A DNA stretch of 64,000 nt from Paraburkholderia sp. BL10I2N1 (GCF_004361815.1 NZ_SNWA01000002.1:1674001-1738000); one strand, 5' to 3'. Shown: positions 9,309 through 18,182, numbered from the stretch's first letter. The notes: generated by a model from the letters alone, not told the origin. Program-made: numbers and translations.

Positions 9309-9615
9309 CCAGTTCCCGGGTGCCGCTGTCGTGCAGGATGCGCTCTGCGCGGCCCAGGTCACCGTCGGAAATTGTCTTCGTGAAATAGAGCCCGAGCAGG
9401 ATTGACACGGGCGCCGGAATTTCCGCACCGGATTCGAAACGGCTGCCACGCGACTGCGTCACACCGAACCGTGCCCAGAACCGCCGCTGGCTTTCCTTCT
9501 TCTTTTTCCGGTACGCGATGATCGAAACGCGATCGACAGCGGACAGCACATCCGGCGTACGGGTGTGGGTGTCCGTGTGATGACTCGCCTGCCAGTAATT
9601 TTCGAGTTGTTCCAT
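9292..9615 (-). CDS. rsaL: RsaL-like repressor of the AHL synthase gene
   Basis: A small helix-turn-helix repressor with the RsaL core ESQRRFWARFGVTQSRGSRF followed by an ESGAEIPAP-like segment. This closely resembles the recalled Pseudomonas RsaL (SQETFWSRFGISQSCGSRFE). RsaL dampens LuxI-type synthase expression by binding next to the lux box. A GTG at 9645 with upstream GGGAG could extend it by 10 codons to 117 residues. The ATG at 9615 is preferred (107 residues) because the lux box at 9677-9696 would place the minus-strand transcript start near 9644. It is convergent with braR (17-nt overlap) and divergent from braI. Confidence 0.82.
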   Translation of the reverse strand: MEQLENYWQASHHTDTHTRTPDVLSAVDRVSIIAYRKKKKESQRRFWARFGVTQSRGSRFESGAEIPAPVSILLGLYFTKTISDGDLGRAERILHDSGTRELVSLAQ

Positions 9616-9676
9616 GATGTCCGTCCGTTGTTTGCCGCTGCCCACAACGATTCTCCCGAACTGGTGCGCGCCCTAC

Positions 9677-9696
9677 ACCTATCCAGGTAGGTAGGT
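9677..9696. promoter_or_regulatory. lux box in the rsaL-braI intergenic region
   Basis: A 20-bp element beginning ACCTA and ending TAGGT, with the CT-N12-AG spacing of las/lux boxes and symmetrical 5-bp arms. It is centred near 9686, between divergent rsaL and braI. This fits BraR-AHL activation of both the synthase gene and its repressor. The right half is part of a short GTAG tandem run (9687-9699). Confidence 0.75.
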
Positions 9697-9714
9697 AGTA
9701 ATTCCATCCAGAAT

Positions 9715-9730
9715 GCATAAGTTTTCATGC
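9715..9730. promoter_or_regulatory. candidate RsaL operator
   Basis: GCATAAGTTTTCATGC, an inverted GCAT/ATGC repeat with an AT-rich centre, lies between the lux box and the braI start. Pseudomonas RsaL binds a similar TATG/CATA dyad in the lasI promoter, so this is a plausible site for repression of braI. Assignment is by resemblance only. Confidence 0.4.
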
Positions 9731-9763
9731 GTATTGGGTTGACCACTCGCATGGGAGAACGAA

Positions 9764-10357
9764 ATGCAAGCAGCTATCCGGATTGGTTTGAGGCAAGACT
9801 TCGACAACAACCACATCAACGAAATGTACCGACTGCGAGCCCGCGTCTTTCACGGCCGGCTCGGATGGGACATTCCGACCATCGCCGGAATGGAAATCGA
9901 CGGGTACGACGCGCTCGGCCCGCACTACATGCTGATCCAGAACAAGAGCGGCGAGGTTCGCGGATGTTGGCGACTGATGCCAACAGAAGGTCCCAACATG
10001 CTGAAGGATACGTTCCCGCAACTACTGCACGGCGAGGCCGCGCCGATCGGCCGCCACATCTGGGAATTGAGTCGTTTTGTGGTCGACACCAACGGTGAAG
10101 AGCAGGCATTCGGCTTCGCGGACCTGACGATGCACGCGATCCACGAACTCGTCACGTTCGCCGACCGGATGGGCATCACGCGCTACGTGACGGTCACCAC
10201 GACGCCAATCGAGCGCCTGCTGCGCAAGACGGGAATCGAACTCAAACGTCTTGGGCCGCCGCTGCGAATCGGCGTTGAAAACGCGGTCGCACTGGATATT
10301 GCCGTGAGTCCGCAGACCCGCACGGCGCTATTCGGACCGATGGCAGCTGCAGCCTGA
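9764..10357 (+). CDS. braI: acyl-homoserine-lactone synthase, BraI-like
   Basis: A 197-residue LuxI-family enzyme that makes AHL signals from S-adenosylmethionine and acyl-ACP. The invariant residues are present: R25, F29, W35, E44, D46, D49, R70, E101 and R104. Threonines in VTVTTTPIERLLRKTG fall where LasI/TraI-type synthases keep a Thr linked to 3-oxo-acyl substrates, compatible with the 3-oxo signals of the Bra system. The ATG is preceded by GGGAGAAC. Expression should be activated through the lux box at 9677 and limited by RsaL. Confidence 0.9.
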   Translation: MQAAIRIGLRQDFDNNHINEMYRLRARVFHGRLGWDIPTIAGMEIDGYDALGPHYMLIQNKSGEVRGCWRLMPTEGPNMLKDTFPQLLHGEAAPIGRHIWELSRFVVDTNGEEQAFGFADLTMHAIHELVTFADRMGITRYVTVTTTPIERLLRKTGIELKRLGPPLRIGVENAVALDIAVSPQTRTALFGPMAAAA

Positions 10358-10432
10358 CGCTTGACCGGCGGTGGTCTGTTAGCGGCCGCTACAACATGGC
10401 GCGGCGTTGACAGATCCCCGGACCGGGCGACG

Positions 10433-12034
10433 CTAGCTGCCACTGCGCCGGAAAGTGATGTGCGCAATCCGGCGCACCACGAATGCGGCCACCAGCGCTG
10501 CCCCGCCCGTCAGCATCACGCCGATGTGAATCGACTGCACCAGCACATGCCGCGCGGCGTCGACGAGACCCGCACCGTTCAGCCCTGCCTTGGCAAGCTG
10601 TGCGAGCAGCGAGTCGCGCAAGGTCTCATCGATCAGGATCCGCGGATCGGACAGATGCGGCAGCCAGGTCGAAGCCGCCGGCTCGCCCAGCACCCGCAAC
10701 GAATCCTCGACGCCGGCGAGGTAGCGCCGGTTGACGATCGTCGCGACGATGCTGGTGCCGAGCATCCCGCCGACCATTCGGGTCGACTGCAGCAGTGCCG
10801 TCGTGATGCCGAACCGCTCACGGCCGGCGATCTCCTGCCCGAATACGTTCAGATTGTTCAGGATGAAACCGAGGCCAATACCGACCGCGGCCATCGCGAA
10901 CTCCAGATAGACGTGCGGCGTGACCGGCGTGGCCAGCGCAAGCCCCACCGAGGCGGCGACCAGCAGAGAGAAACCAATCGACAGGATGAGCGTCGGTTTC
11001 GGCATGTGAATCACGATGCGCGTATTGATCACGCTGCCGAGCGCGATGCACGCGGCGATCGGCGTCGCCAGCAGGCCGGCCTGCTGCGGCGACAGGCCAA
11101 AACCGCCCTGCAACAGCAGCGGTGCGAAAAAGATCAGCGAAAACATCACGAAACCGGACAGCGTCGACAGGGTGAAGAGCGTGACCAGTCGTGCGTCCTT
11201 GAAGAGGTCGAGCGGCACGATCGGGTGCGTGGCGCGCCGCTCGCAGACGAGGAGCGCCGCCGCGCCGATCATCACCAGCCCGCCCAGCAGGAGGTTGCCG
11301 CCTGTCAGCCCTTCTTTCGGCACCGCCTCGATGAACATCTGAAAACCGCCGAGCACCAGCGCGACGAGCACCGCGCCGGTCCAGTCGATGCGCACTTCGC
11401 CGGTCGTCTCGCGGCGGTAGTTCGGCAGGTGGGCCCAGATGAAGTACAGCGCGAGGACACCAACCGGCAGATTGACGAGAAACGTCGAGCGCCAGCCGAA
11501 ATGCTGGCTCAGCCAGCCGCCGAGCGACGGCCCCGCCGCCGTGCCGATCCCGTACGCCGCGGCCATGATGACCTGCCAGCGCACGCGCGCACGCGGATCG
11601 GGAAACAGATCGGGAATCGAAGCGAACGCGGTGCCCACCATCATGCCGCCGCCCACGCCCTGCAAGCCGCGCGCGGCGACCAGAAACGGCATGCTCGTGG
11701 CAAGGCCGCACAGCGCGGACGCCACGGTGAAGACGATCACAGCGGCAAGCACGAAGCGCTTGCGCCCGAAGTAGTCGCCGAGGCGGCCGAACACTGGCAC
11801 GGTCACCACCGAGGCCAGCAGATAGGCGCTTGCGATCCACGCGTAGAACTCGAAGCCGCGCAACTCGGACACGATAGATGGCAGCGCGGTACTCACGACG
11901 GTCTGGTCGAGCGCGACCAGCATGTTGACGAGCGCGATGCCGAGCATGGCCAGCAACGCGTCACGGAAAGGCAGGGGCCTGGAACGATTCACTTCGGAAC
12001 GGCGCCTCGCGGCGCGCAAAAGACAAAACGGCAA
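10433..12034 (-). CDS. DHA2-family MFS multidrug efflux transporter (EmrB/QacA type)
   Basis: A 533-residue inner-membrane transporter with about 14 hydrophobic spans. The first span carries the family motif LDQTVVSTALPSI and the loop after span 2 carries GRLGDYFGRKR, the MFS motif A. The annotated start is a TTG at 12034; a GTG at 11992 would remove 14 N-terminal residues that look non-native, so the start is uncertain. It sits 59 nt downstream of a same-strand GntR regulator, which may control it. Its 3' end is convergent with braI. Substrate unknown. Confidence 0.88.
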   Translation of the reverse strand: MPFCLLRAARRRSEVNRSRPLPFRDALLAMLGIALVNMLVALDQTVVSTALPSIVSELRGFEFYAWIASAYLLASVVTVPVFGRLGDYFGRKRFVLAAVIVFTVASALCGLATSMPFLVAARGLQGVGGGMMVGTAFASIPDLFPDPRARVRWQVIMAAAYGIGTAAGPSLGGWLSQHFGWRSTFLVNLPVGVLALYFIWAHLPNYRRETTGEVRIDWTGAVLVALVLGGFQMFIEAVPKEGLTGGNLLLGGLVMIGAAALLVCERRATHPIVPLDLFKDARLVTLFTLSTLSGFVMFSLIFFAPLLLQGGFGLSPQQAGLLATPIAACIALGSVINTRIVIHMPKPTLILSIGFSLLVAASVGLALATPVTPHVYLEFAMAAVGIGLGFILNNLNVFGQEIAGRERFGITTALLQSTRMVGGMLGTSIVATIVNRRYLAGVEDSLRVLGEPAASTWLPHLSDPRILIDETLRDSLLAQLAKAGLNGAGLVDAARHVLVQSIHIGVMLTGGAALVAAFVVRRIAHITFRRSGS

Positions 12035-12093
12035 TCAAAAGGCAACTGGCTGCGACCGGCGCAGCCAGCAAGAGAGCAGGAAAACAGCGGAAA

Positions 12094-12816
12094 TTACGAA
12101 CCGAACATGCGGTTGAGGGCGTTTTCGAGGTGAGCGCGCATCGCCTGCCCGGCGGCGGCGGAATCCTTGCGCCGAATCGCTTCGAGCACGGCCAGATGTT
12201 CGGCCTGCACGAGGCGCTGCCGTTCGACCGTTTTCACGAGCGACAGATTGCGCGACAGATTCATGCTGAAGACGATCTGCTCTTCGATAAACGACATCAC
12301 GGTGATGAAAAACTGGTTCTTCGACGCGCGCGCCACAGCCAGGTGAAACGCGAAATCATCTTTCGCGCCGATGCCCTGCGTTTCAATGACCCGCTCCAGT
12401 TCGTCCCAGGCCAGCTGGATCGCGGCGATATCGTCGGCCTCGGCCTGTTGCGCGGCGAGCGCGGCCGCGCCGGCCTCGGTCACGATGCGGAATTCGTAGC
12501 AACGGCGAATATCGGAAAGTGTCTCGAGCGGCGCAAAGCGGCGCACGTCCGGATCGGGCCGACGCGCGACCGTGGTGCCCGAACCGTGCCGGGTGATGAT
12601 GATGCCGTCCGCGCGCAGCCGGGCGAGCGCTTCGCGAACCGTCGGGCGCGACGTCTCGAAACGCTCGGCGAGAGCGTGCTCGGTAGGCAACCGCTCACCT
12701 TCCTTGTACTCGCCTTCGAGAATACGGTTCAGGATGTCCCCGTAGATCCTGTCGGGCAACCCGGATGATTTGCGCTCGTTCATCGTCGATGGCAGCAGCT
12801 TGTCTGAATTGAGCAT
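12094..12816 (-). CDS. FadR-subfamily GntR transcriptional regulator
   Basis: About 240 residues: an N-terminal winged helix (about 15-85) with the GntR core GERLPTEHALAERFETSRPT followed by VREALARLRADGI, and a C-terminal all-helical FCD effector domain with the expected Asp and His residues (DDFAFHLAVARAS, EEHLAVLEAI-like region). The frame is open to 12984, but upstream residues look non-coding. ATGs at 12816 and 12783 are both possible and neither has a strong ribosome-binding site. It may control the adjacent MFS gene; as FadR-type proteins often bind sugar acids, it is also a candidate for the motif at 4118 and 8031. Confidence 0.85.
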   Translation of the reverse strand: MLNSDKLLPSTMNERKSSGLPDRIYGDILNRILEGEYKEGERLPTEHALAERFETSRPTVREALARLRADGIIITRHGSGTTVARRPDPDVRRFAPLETLSDIRRCYEFRIVTEAGAAALAAQQAEADDIAAIQLAWDELERVIETQGIGAKDDFAFHLAVARASKNQFFITVMSFIEEQIVFSMNLSRNLSLVKTVERQRLVQAEHLAVLEAIRRKDSAAAGQAMRAHLENALNRMFGS

Positions 12817-12942
12817 GATTGTAAGGCAAACTGGCCTCGATCCTGACCGAAATATTTGACCAGCAAGGCGACCGACAGGCTGTGAAGCCCATATGACAGG
12901 GAGTTGGCGGACCCGGCGGCACGCCCCGCGCCGGCTAACCAC

Positions 12943-12956
12943 TTGACTTACATCAT
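12943..12956. promoter_or_regulatory. near-consensus FNR/ANR box upstream of usp
   Basis: TTGAC-TTAC-ATCAT differs from TTGAT-N4-ATCAA at two positions and lies about 140 bp upstream of the stress-protein start. An FNR-like regulator gene follows usp, which makes oxygen-responsive control plausible. Confidence 0.3.
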
Positions 12957-13090
12957 GGGAAAGTGCGTCCTTTTCACGGATCATTTAAGCTTGCGCTGCA
13001 CATGCATCTATCCCGCACTGGTCCTCCGGGACGTCTTGTCTTCCCCGAAGGACTGCGCGCGCCATCTGGTTCATCCGCTGCGGAGGTCTC

Positions 13091-13573
13091 ATGTACACAC
13101 GTATTCTGGTAGCAGTCGACGGCAGCGAAACGTCGCGCCGCGCCTTCAATGCCGCACTCGACCTCGCCGTGTCGAATGGCGCGGTGCTGGAGGCGTTTTA
13201 CGCCGTGGAAAACACACCGATGTACTTCGAGGCGCCGGGCTACGATCCGTCGATCCTGCGTAACCGACTGGTCGAGCAGGGCAAGGAACTGGGCGCCGAG
13301 CTGGCCCAGGCGATGCGCGAGAAGGGCATAGAGGGCGATCTGGTAACCGGCGAAGCCTCTTCACTCGACGACGTTTCAGTTCTGGTTCTGAACGCTGCGG
13401 ACGCATTCAAGGCCGATCTGCTCGTGATGGGCACACACGGCCGGCGTGGCTTCCAGCGTCTGATTCTTGGCAGTGTCGCCGAGCGCGTCGTACGGCAGGC
13501 GACCTTGCCGGTGCTGCTCGTGCCTTCGGCAGCCGGCCGGGAGCGGCCCGCGGAGAAAATCGGCGGCGTCTAG
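13091..13573 (+). CDS. universal stress protein, UspA family
   Basis: A 160-residue single Usp domain. It begins with the typical YTRILVAVDGSETSRRA strand and Asp. The ATP-binding signature G-x2-G-x9-G-S is present in GTHGRRGFQRLILGSV, so it belongs to the nucleotide-binding UspFG-like class. The start ATG follows a GGAGG-like sequence. It lies upstream of an FNR-like regulator and has a near-consensus FNR box in its upstream region, consistent with induction under low oxygen. Cytoplasmic. Confidence 0.9.
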   Translation: MYTRILVAVDGSETSRRAFNAALDLAVSNGAVLEAFYAVENTPMYFEAPGYDPSILRNRLVEQGKELGAELAQAMREKGIEGDLVTGEASSLDDVSVLVLNAADAFKADLLVMGTHGRRGFQRLILGSVAERVVRQATLPVLLVPSAAGRERPAEKIGGV

Positions 13574-13774
13574 CCTGCCCCGCCGCCGCAGTGGCCCGGC
13601 GTTGCACGGCGAGACGGTCGTACACCCTCGCCCAGGGATGCACCCCCGCGGGGTGCGGAAAACCATGACGCCGCTCAACGTCGCGCGCTGCGTATCGACG
13701 CGTCGTTTTGTCGCGAAGGGCCGCGCCGGGCGGGTGGGACAATCAGGGGCACCATCACTCGACCGGTTCCGATC

Positions 13775-14533
13775 ATGCTCACTGCAACCTTTCCGCCGCC
13801 CACCGCGAACCGGCCTCGCCGCGCCGCCCGTCCGGTTCGCGCGGCACGCGATGCTGCTCACTGTTCGACCTGTGCAATGCGGCACCTCTGCATGCCGCAG
13901 GGCATCGAGGCGAGCGACGTGCCGAAGCTCGAAGCGCTGATCTGCACGGCGCGCACGATCCGCCGCGGCGAAGCGCTCTATCGCGGCGGCGATCCGTTCG
14001 ACAACCTCTACGCGGTGCGCTCCGGGTCGCTGAAGACGTCGATGGCACATCGGGACGGGCGCGAACAGGTGACGGGCCTGCGCATCGCGGGCGAAGCGCT
14101 CGGCCTCGACGGCATCGGCGAAGGGGTGCACGCGTGCAGCGCGGTTGCGCTGGAGGATAGCTCGGTGTGCATCGTGCCTTACGGTGCGCTCAAGCGTATG
14201 TGTCGGGAAATCGGCTCGATGCAGGACCGGTTTCACAAGCTGATGGGCGAACAGATCGTCCGCGAGGCGGGGCAGATGATGGTCCTGGGATCGCTCAGCG
14301 CTGACGAACGCGTCGCCGCGTTTCTGCTCGATGTGTCCGGACGCAATGCGCAGCGCGGATATTCGTCAAACGAATTCAACCTGCGGATGACGCGCGAAGA
14401 CATGGGCAGCTACCTCGGCTTGACCCTCGAAACGGTCAGCCGGACGCTGTCGAGATTTCAAAAGCGCGGCCTGATCGGCACCCAGGGCAAGTTCATCCGC
14501 ATCGTCGATTTCGAAGGTCTTCAGCACCTGTAA
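13775..14533 (+). CDS. Crp/Fnr-family regulator, FNR-like
   Basis: A 252-residue regulator. The N-terminal cysteine cluster HCSTCAMRHLC plus a later cysteine (VHACSAVAL) matches the four cluster ligands of oxygen-sensing FNR/ANR proteins. A cyclic-nucleotide-binding fold spans about 55-165. The C-terminal helix-turn-helix includes MTREDMGSYLGLTLETVSRT, with the E--SR recognition pattern of FNR that reads TTGAT half-sites. It probably activates genes under oxygen limitation. Possible targets in the window are the adjacent usp and the perfect FNR box at 47619. The start ATG lacks a strong ribosome-binding site. Confidence 0.88.
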   Translation: MLTATFPPPTANRPRRAARPVRAARDAAHCSTCAMRHLCMPQGIEASDVPKLEALICTARTIRRGEALYRGGDPFDNLYAVRSGSLKTSMAHRDGREQVTGLRIAGEALGLDGIGEGVHACSAVALEDSSVCIVPYGALKRMCREIGSMQDRFHKLMGEQIVREAGQMMVLGSLSADERVAAFLLDVSGRNAQRGYSSNEFNLRMTREDMGSYLGLTLETVSRTLSRFQKRGLIGTQGKFIRIVDFEGLQHL

Positions 14534-14546
14534 GTCGGCTCCGGCG

Positions 14547-14601
14547 CCGCTTCGTTGCCGCTTCGTTGCCGCTTCGTTGCCGCTTCGTTGCCGCTTCGCC
14601 G
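14547..14601. repeat. 11-bp tandem repeat (four perfect copies and one imperfect)
   Basis: The unit CCGCTTCGTTG occurs four times head to tail at 14547-14590, followed by CCGCTTCGCCG. It lies 14 nt after the FNR-like gene and about 90 nt before the EgtB-like start, so copy-number change could alter the spacing between the genes. Confidence 0.85.
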
Positions 14602-14687
14602 CGGCGCAGGGAGTCTCGATTCGCCTTGGCATGTGTTCTGCGCGCAGGTACAGTTTCAGACTGACCTCCTCAAGGAGACCCGGCGCA

Positions 14688-15971
14688 ATGAATCGCGAAC
14701 CCGCCGTCCAGCATCCGCTTGTCCATCGCCTTATCGAAGCGCGCCGCGTCAGCGATGCACTCTTCGCCGTCGTCAAACCCGAATTCCTCTACGAACGGCC
14801 GATCCGCGAGCGTCACCGCATCGTGTTCTACATCGGACATCTCGAAGCCTTTGACCGCAATCTTCTGGATCAGCGGTTGTTCGATCTGCCCGCCTTCAGT
14901 CCGCCACTCGATCAGCTGTTTGCATTCGGCATCGATCCTGTCGACGGTGGCTTCCCTACTGACGAGCCCGGCGACTGGCCATCGCTCGACGCCGTCCGCG
15001 ACTACGCCGCTCGCGCCCGCGCGCAGATCGATCAACACCTCGCTTCATTCGAACTCGCGCATGAGGGCATGCGGACAGGGTCTGCAGAGCAACTGCTGCA
15101 TGTCGCAATCGAGCACCGCCTGATGCATGCGGAGACGCTTGCGTACATGCTGCATCAACTGCCGCTTGCACAGAAAATCGCGCCGGAAATTTCAGACGCG
15201 ACGACCGATCCGGTTCACGTGATCGCCGACTCGATGGTCCATGTGCCGGCCGGTTCGACGATGCTCGGTATGCCAAGGGAAGATGGCGAGTTTGGCTGGG
15301 ACAACGAGTTTGGCGAGGAGCGCGTGGACGTGCCCGCGTTCGAAATCGACCGGCATATGGTGAGCAACGGCGCGTACCGGGCGTTCATCGACGCGGGCGG
15401 CTATCGCGAGCGCTCGTTCTGGACGGACAAGGACTGGGCGTGGAAGGAAGCCGAACACATCGAACATCCTGCGGGTTGGTCACAGCGGGATGGCGTGTGG
15501 ATGCTACGCACGATGTTCGACGAGATCCCGTTGCCAGCCAACTGGCCGGTATATGTGAGCCACGCTGAAGCCAGCGCGTACGCGCGCTGGGTAGGCAAGT
15601 CGCTGCCGACTGAAGCGCAGTGGCAACGCGCTTCGCACGGCGCGCCGCACGCGAGTTCAGGCAATTTCGATTTCCGCCGCTGGGATCCACAGGCTGTGGA
15701 TTGTCATCCGGACAACGTGAGCGCGTTCGGCGTCGAAGGTCAGTTCGGCAATGGCTGGGAATGGACGTCAACCCTGTTCGACGCGCTGCCAGGCTTCGAA
15801 GCGTTTCCGTTTTATCTGGGCTACTCGGCCAACTTCTTCGATGGACAACATTACGTGCTCAAGGGCGGTTCGGCGCGTACTGCGGCATGCATGTTGCGGC
15901 CGACGTTCCGCAACTGGTTTCAGCCGCGATATCAATATGTGTATGCGGGGTTTCGTTGTGTGCGTGGTTGA
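14688..15971 (+). CDS. EgtB-like non-heme iron enzyme (DinB_2 + SUMF1/FGE domains)
   Basis: A 427-residue two-domain protein. The N-terminal DinB-like helical bundle contains the HxxxHxE iron ligands at H143, H147 and E149 (EHRLMHAETL). The C-terminal formylglycine-enzyme/sulfatase-modifying-factor domain spans about 185-427, with FGWDNEFGEERVDVPAFEID, NGWEWTSTLFD, LKGGSARTA and a GFRCVRG ending. This is the architecture of sulfoxide synthases such as EgtB and OvoA. The ATG at 14688 is chosen because AAGGAG lies about 10 nt upstream; the longer frame from 14577 includes the tandem repeat. No EgtD-like methyltransferase is alongside, so substrate is uncertain. Confidence 0.85.
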   Translation: MNREPAVQHPLVHRLIEARRVSDALFAVVKPEFLYERPIRERHRIVFYIGHLEAFDRNLLDQRLFDLPAFSPPLDQLFAFGIDPVDGGFPTDEPGDWPSLDAVRDYAARARAQIDQHLASFELAHEGMRTGSAEQLLHVAIEHRLMHAETLAYMLHQLPLAQKIAPEISDATTDPVHVIADSMVHVPAGSTMLGMPREDGEFGWDNEFGEERVDVPAFEIDRHMVSNGAYRAFIDAGGYRERSFWTDKDWAWKEAEHIEHPAGWSQRDGVWMLRTMFDEIPLPANWPVYVSHAEASAYARWVGKSLPTEAQWQRASHGAPHASSGNFDFRRWDPQAVDCHPDNVSAFGVEGQFGNGWEWTSTLFDALPGFEAFPFYLGYSANFFDGQHYVLKGGSARTAACMLRPTFRNWFQPRYQYVYAGFRCVRG

Positions 15972-16027
15972 CGAAGCCAGGAAGCAGACGCACATCTCCC
16001 AATAGTCAGGTTCAATGGCCGGACCTC

Positions 16028-18052
16028 CTAACGTCCCTGGTCCCGGATTTCAACCAGCGTTCGATCCAGGCCATATTTCCTGAGCTTCTGGTACAGCGTG
16101 CTCTTCGCAATACCCAGGTGCCTTGCCGCCGAGGTCAGGTTCCCGCGAGAGATGGCGATCGCGCTGCGAATCGCTCCCTGCTCCGACGCTTCCATCATGC
16201 CCCGGCCGTCGCGGGAAAAAGGATCGTCGCATCCGGCGGGAATCGGCTCGTCGCCCGCGCGCAACTCCGGTGGTAGATCAGCGAGCGTAAGGACCTCTGA
16301 GCCTGCCGTAAGAAGCATACTTTCCACCACGTTATGAAGCTCCCGGACGTTCCCCGGCCATGAATACGCGCAGAGCGCCGCCACCACTTCGTCATCCACC
16401 GCCGGGCTTGCCCTGCCAAGCTCCGTTGCAAACTTCTGGACCAGATATTCCGTGAGGCGGCGAATGTCCCCCGGCCGGTCGCGCAGCGGCGGGATACGGA
16501 TACTGGTCACAGCGACGCGATAGAAGAAGTCCATTCGAAAGCGCCCTTCTGAGACCTCCTTTCTCAAGTCGCGATTGGTCGCCGCAACGAGACGAAAGGT
16601 CACCTTCCTCGGGACGTTTTCGCCGAGCCGATAGATCTCCCCCTGTTCCAGCACGCGCAGGAAATGCGGCTGCAGATCTACAGGCATTTCGCCGATCTCG
16701 TCGAGAAACAAGGTCCCGCCATTGGCTGCTTCGATCTTGCCAAGCGCGCCCCCTCGGCGTGCACCGGTGAAGGCGCCATCACCATAGCCGAATAGTTCGC
16801 TGGCGAGTAGTTCGCGTGACAGGCCGCCGCAGTTGAGCGCAATAAAAGGCCCCTCCTTCGCCTGGCTCGCGTGGTGGATTCCCTTGGCAAACAATTCTTT
16901 ACCCACGCCAGTCTCGCCGAGCAACACAACTGGCGCACGTGAACGTGCGATCTGCCGGGCCTTGTCCACGGCATCGAGCAACGCCGGCGCTTCGCCCTGG
17001 ATGCGTTCGAAGCCGGCCGTCGATCCACCTTCGGCGACGCAACCAGATGCATTGCTGACCCTGCGCGCAGAGCTGTGACGTTGCGCGAACGGCACGATCA
17101 GCAAGCTACCGATGGGCCTGCCATCGTCGATCACCGGCTCGATCCATTCAGGCTGGATCCAGTGGGGGAGATCCGTAGGTGTCACACTGGTGAGCGCAGA
17201 ATCGGTGGCGAGCGCCGGGATCCGACGAGGCCGTGCAAGCGAAAGATCACCGCCGGCTGCCGCGATCGCGGCTTCGGCATGCTCATTGACCTTGATCGGA
17301 TAGCCGCCATGGTCGAACACCACGGCGCCGTCGGACGCAAGCATCGCGAGGCGCGTCATGCAGCGATCCAGCAGCCGATAGCGAAGCTCCATAGTCCGCG
17401 CAGCAAGACGGCTCTCGATCCGGCTGGCTGCCGTGACGACCAGCGCCAGGCTGTGTCGATTGTAGGATTCGGACAGGCCGGACACGTCGATGACGCCGAT
17501 AATCGTACCGTCGCGCGGGTCGCGGATCGCATTGGCCGAGCAGGTCCAGCGCTTGATGCCGGCGCAGAAGTGTTCGGCAGAATGGATCTGCACGGGCTGG
17601 CCGACCTCGATCGCCGTGCCGATCGCATTGGTGCCACAGATCATCTCGTTCCAGGACGCGCCGGGCAGGAGCTGAATCCCGTGCGCGGAAGCAATGGTAG
17701 CGGGATCGCCTTCGAGATTCAGGATGGTGCCGGCCGGCTCGGCAAGCGCCATGACCGTTTCGGTTTGCGCAAGAAAGTCGCGTGCATGCGCCATCACCGG
17801 AGCACTCGCCTCGATCAGATCGCGGTGACTGCGTTGCAACGAATACAGAAGATGCTCATCCAGCGGCGGTGGCGCGTGGCCCAGCGTGGGATCCACCTGC
17901 CAATCGAGGCAGCGCTGCCACGATGTGTCAACGAGGTGCCGCACGACACTGTGCGGCGCTTCTCCGCCGGTCAGGAACCGTTCCCAGGCAGCCATGACGA
18001 ACGCTTCGTCGCCAGGGTTCGAGAACATCTGCGTGGCATCCGGCATATCCAT
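16028..18052 (-). CDS. sigma-54-dependent activator, AcoR/AcxR-like (paralogue 1)
   Basis: A 674-residue enhancer-binding protein. The N-terminal GAF-like sensor region spans about 60-330. The central AAA+ domain has Walker A GETGVGKE, the sigma-54 contact loop GAFTGA and Walker B GTLFLDEIGEM. The C-terminal Fis-type helix-turn-helix is LTSAARHLGIAKSTLYQKLR. The ATG at 18052 is preferred over 18208 because AAGGAG lies 8 nt upstream. It follows acxC on the same strand after 340 nt and has its own candidate -24/-12 promoter (18126-18140). It probably activates ketone or alcohol catabolism genes, including acx. Confidence 0.9.
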   Translation of the reverse strand: MDMPDATQMFSNPGDEAFVMAAWERFLTGGEAPHSVVRHLVDTSWQRCLDWQVDPTLGHAPPPLDEHLLYSLQRSHRDLIEASAPVMAHARDFLAQTETVMALAEPAGTILNLEGDPATIASAHGIQLLPGASWNEMICGTNAIGTAIEVGQPVQIHSAEHFCAGIKRWTCSANAIRDPRDGTIIGVIDVSGLSESYNRHSLALVVTAASRIESRLAARTMELRYRLLDRCMTRLAMLASDGAVVFDHGGYPIKVNEHAEAAIAAAGGDLSLARPRRIPALATDSALTSVTPTDLPHWIQPEWIEPVIDDGRPIGSLLIVPFAQRHSSARRVSNASGCVAEGGSTAGFERIQGEAPALLDAVDKARQIARSRAPVVLLGETGVGKELFAKGIHHASQAKEGPFIALNCGGLSRELLASELFGYGDGAFTGARRGGALGKIEAANGGTLFLDEIGEMPVDLQPHFLRVLEQGEIYRLGENVPRKVTFRLVAATNRDLRKEVSEGRFRMDFFYRVAVTSIRIPPLRDRPGDIRRLTEYLVQKFATELGRASPAVDDEVVAALCAYSWPGNVRELHNVVESMLLTAGSEVLTLADLPPELRAGDEPIPAGCDDPFSRDGRGMMEASEQGAIRSAIAISRGNLTSAARHLGIAKSTLYQKLRKYGLDRTLVEIRDQGR

Positions 18053-18125
18053 TACCTGTCTCCTTCTTGCCGCCTTATACCGCACCGCAACATGGCGGAT
18101 GCAGCTGGCTCGTGGGAGAAGAGGG

Positions 18126-18140
18126 GCAAGATCGATGCCA
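18126..18140 (-). promoter_or_regulatory. sigma-54 (-24/-12) promoter of activator paralogue 1
   Basis: Read on the minus strand: TGGCATCGATCTTGC, matching TGGCACG-N4-TTGC with correct GG-GC spacing. The expected start is near 18114, about 60 nt before the gene. The 15-bp dyads at 18183-18230 lie upstream, as activator sites would. Confidence 0.6.
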
Positions 18141-18182
18141 CCGCGAGAACGCCTCAGGAGGAAGCTCAGCGCACCATCGAAC

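Noticed and set aside
9687..9699. GTAG tandem run near the lux box
   Set aside because: It overlaps the lux-box right half and is short; explained as part of that site.
10361..12133. 590-codon plus-strand open frame
   Set aside because: It is antisense to the DHA2 transporter; the protein is Arg/His/Gln-rich without domains, typical of a shadow frame in high-GC DNA.
14547..14601. Tandem repeat as CRISPR array
   Set aside because: Units are 11 bp and contiguous without spacers.
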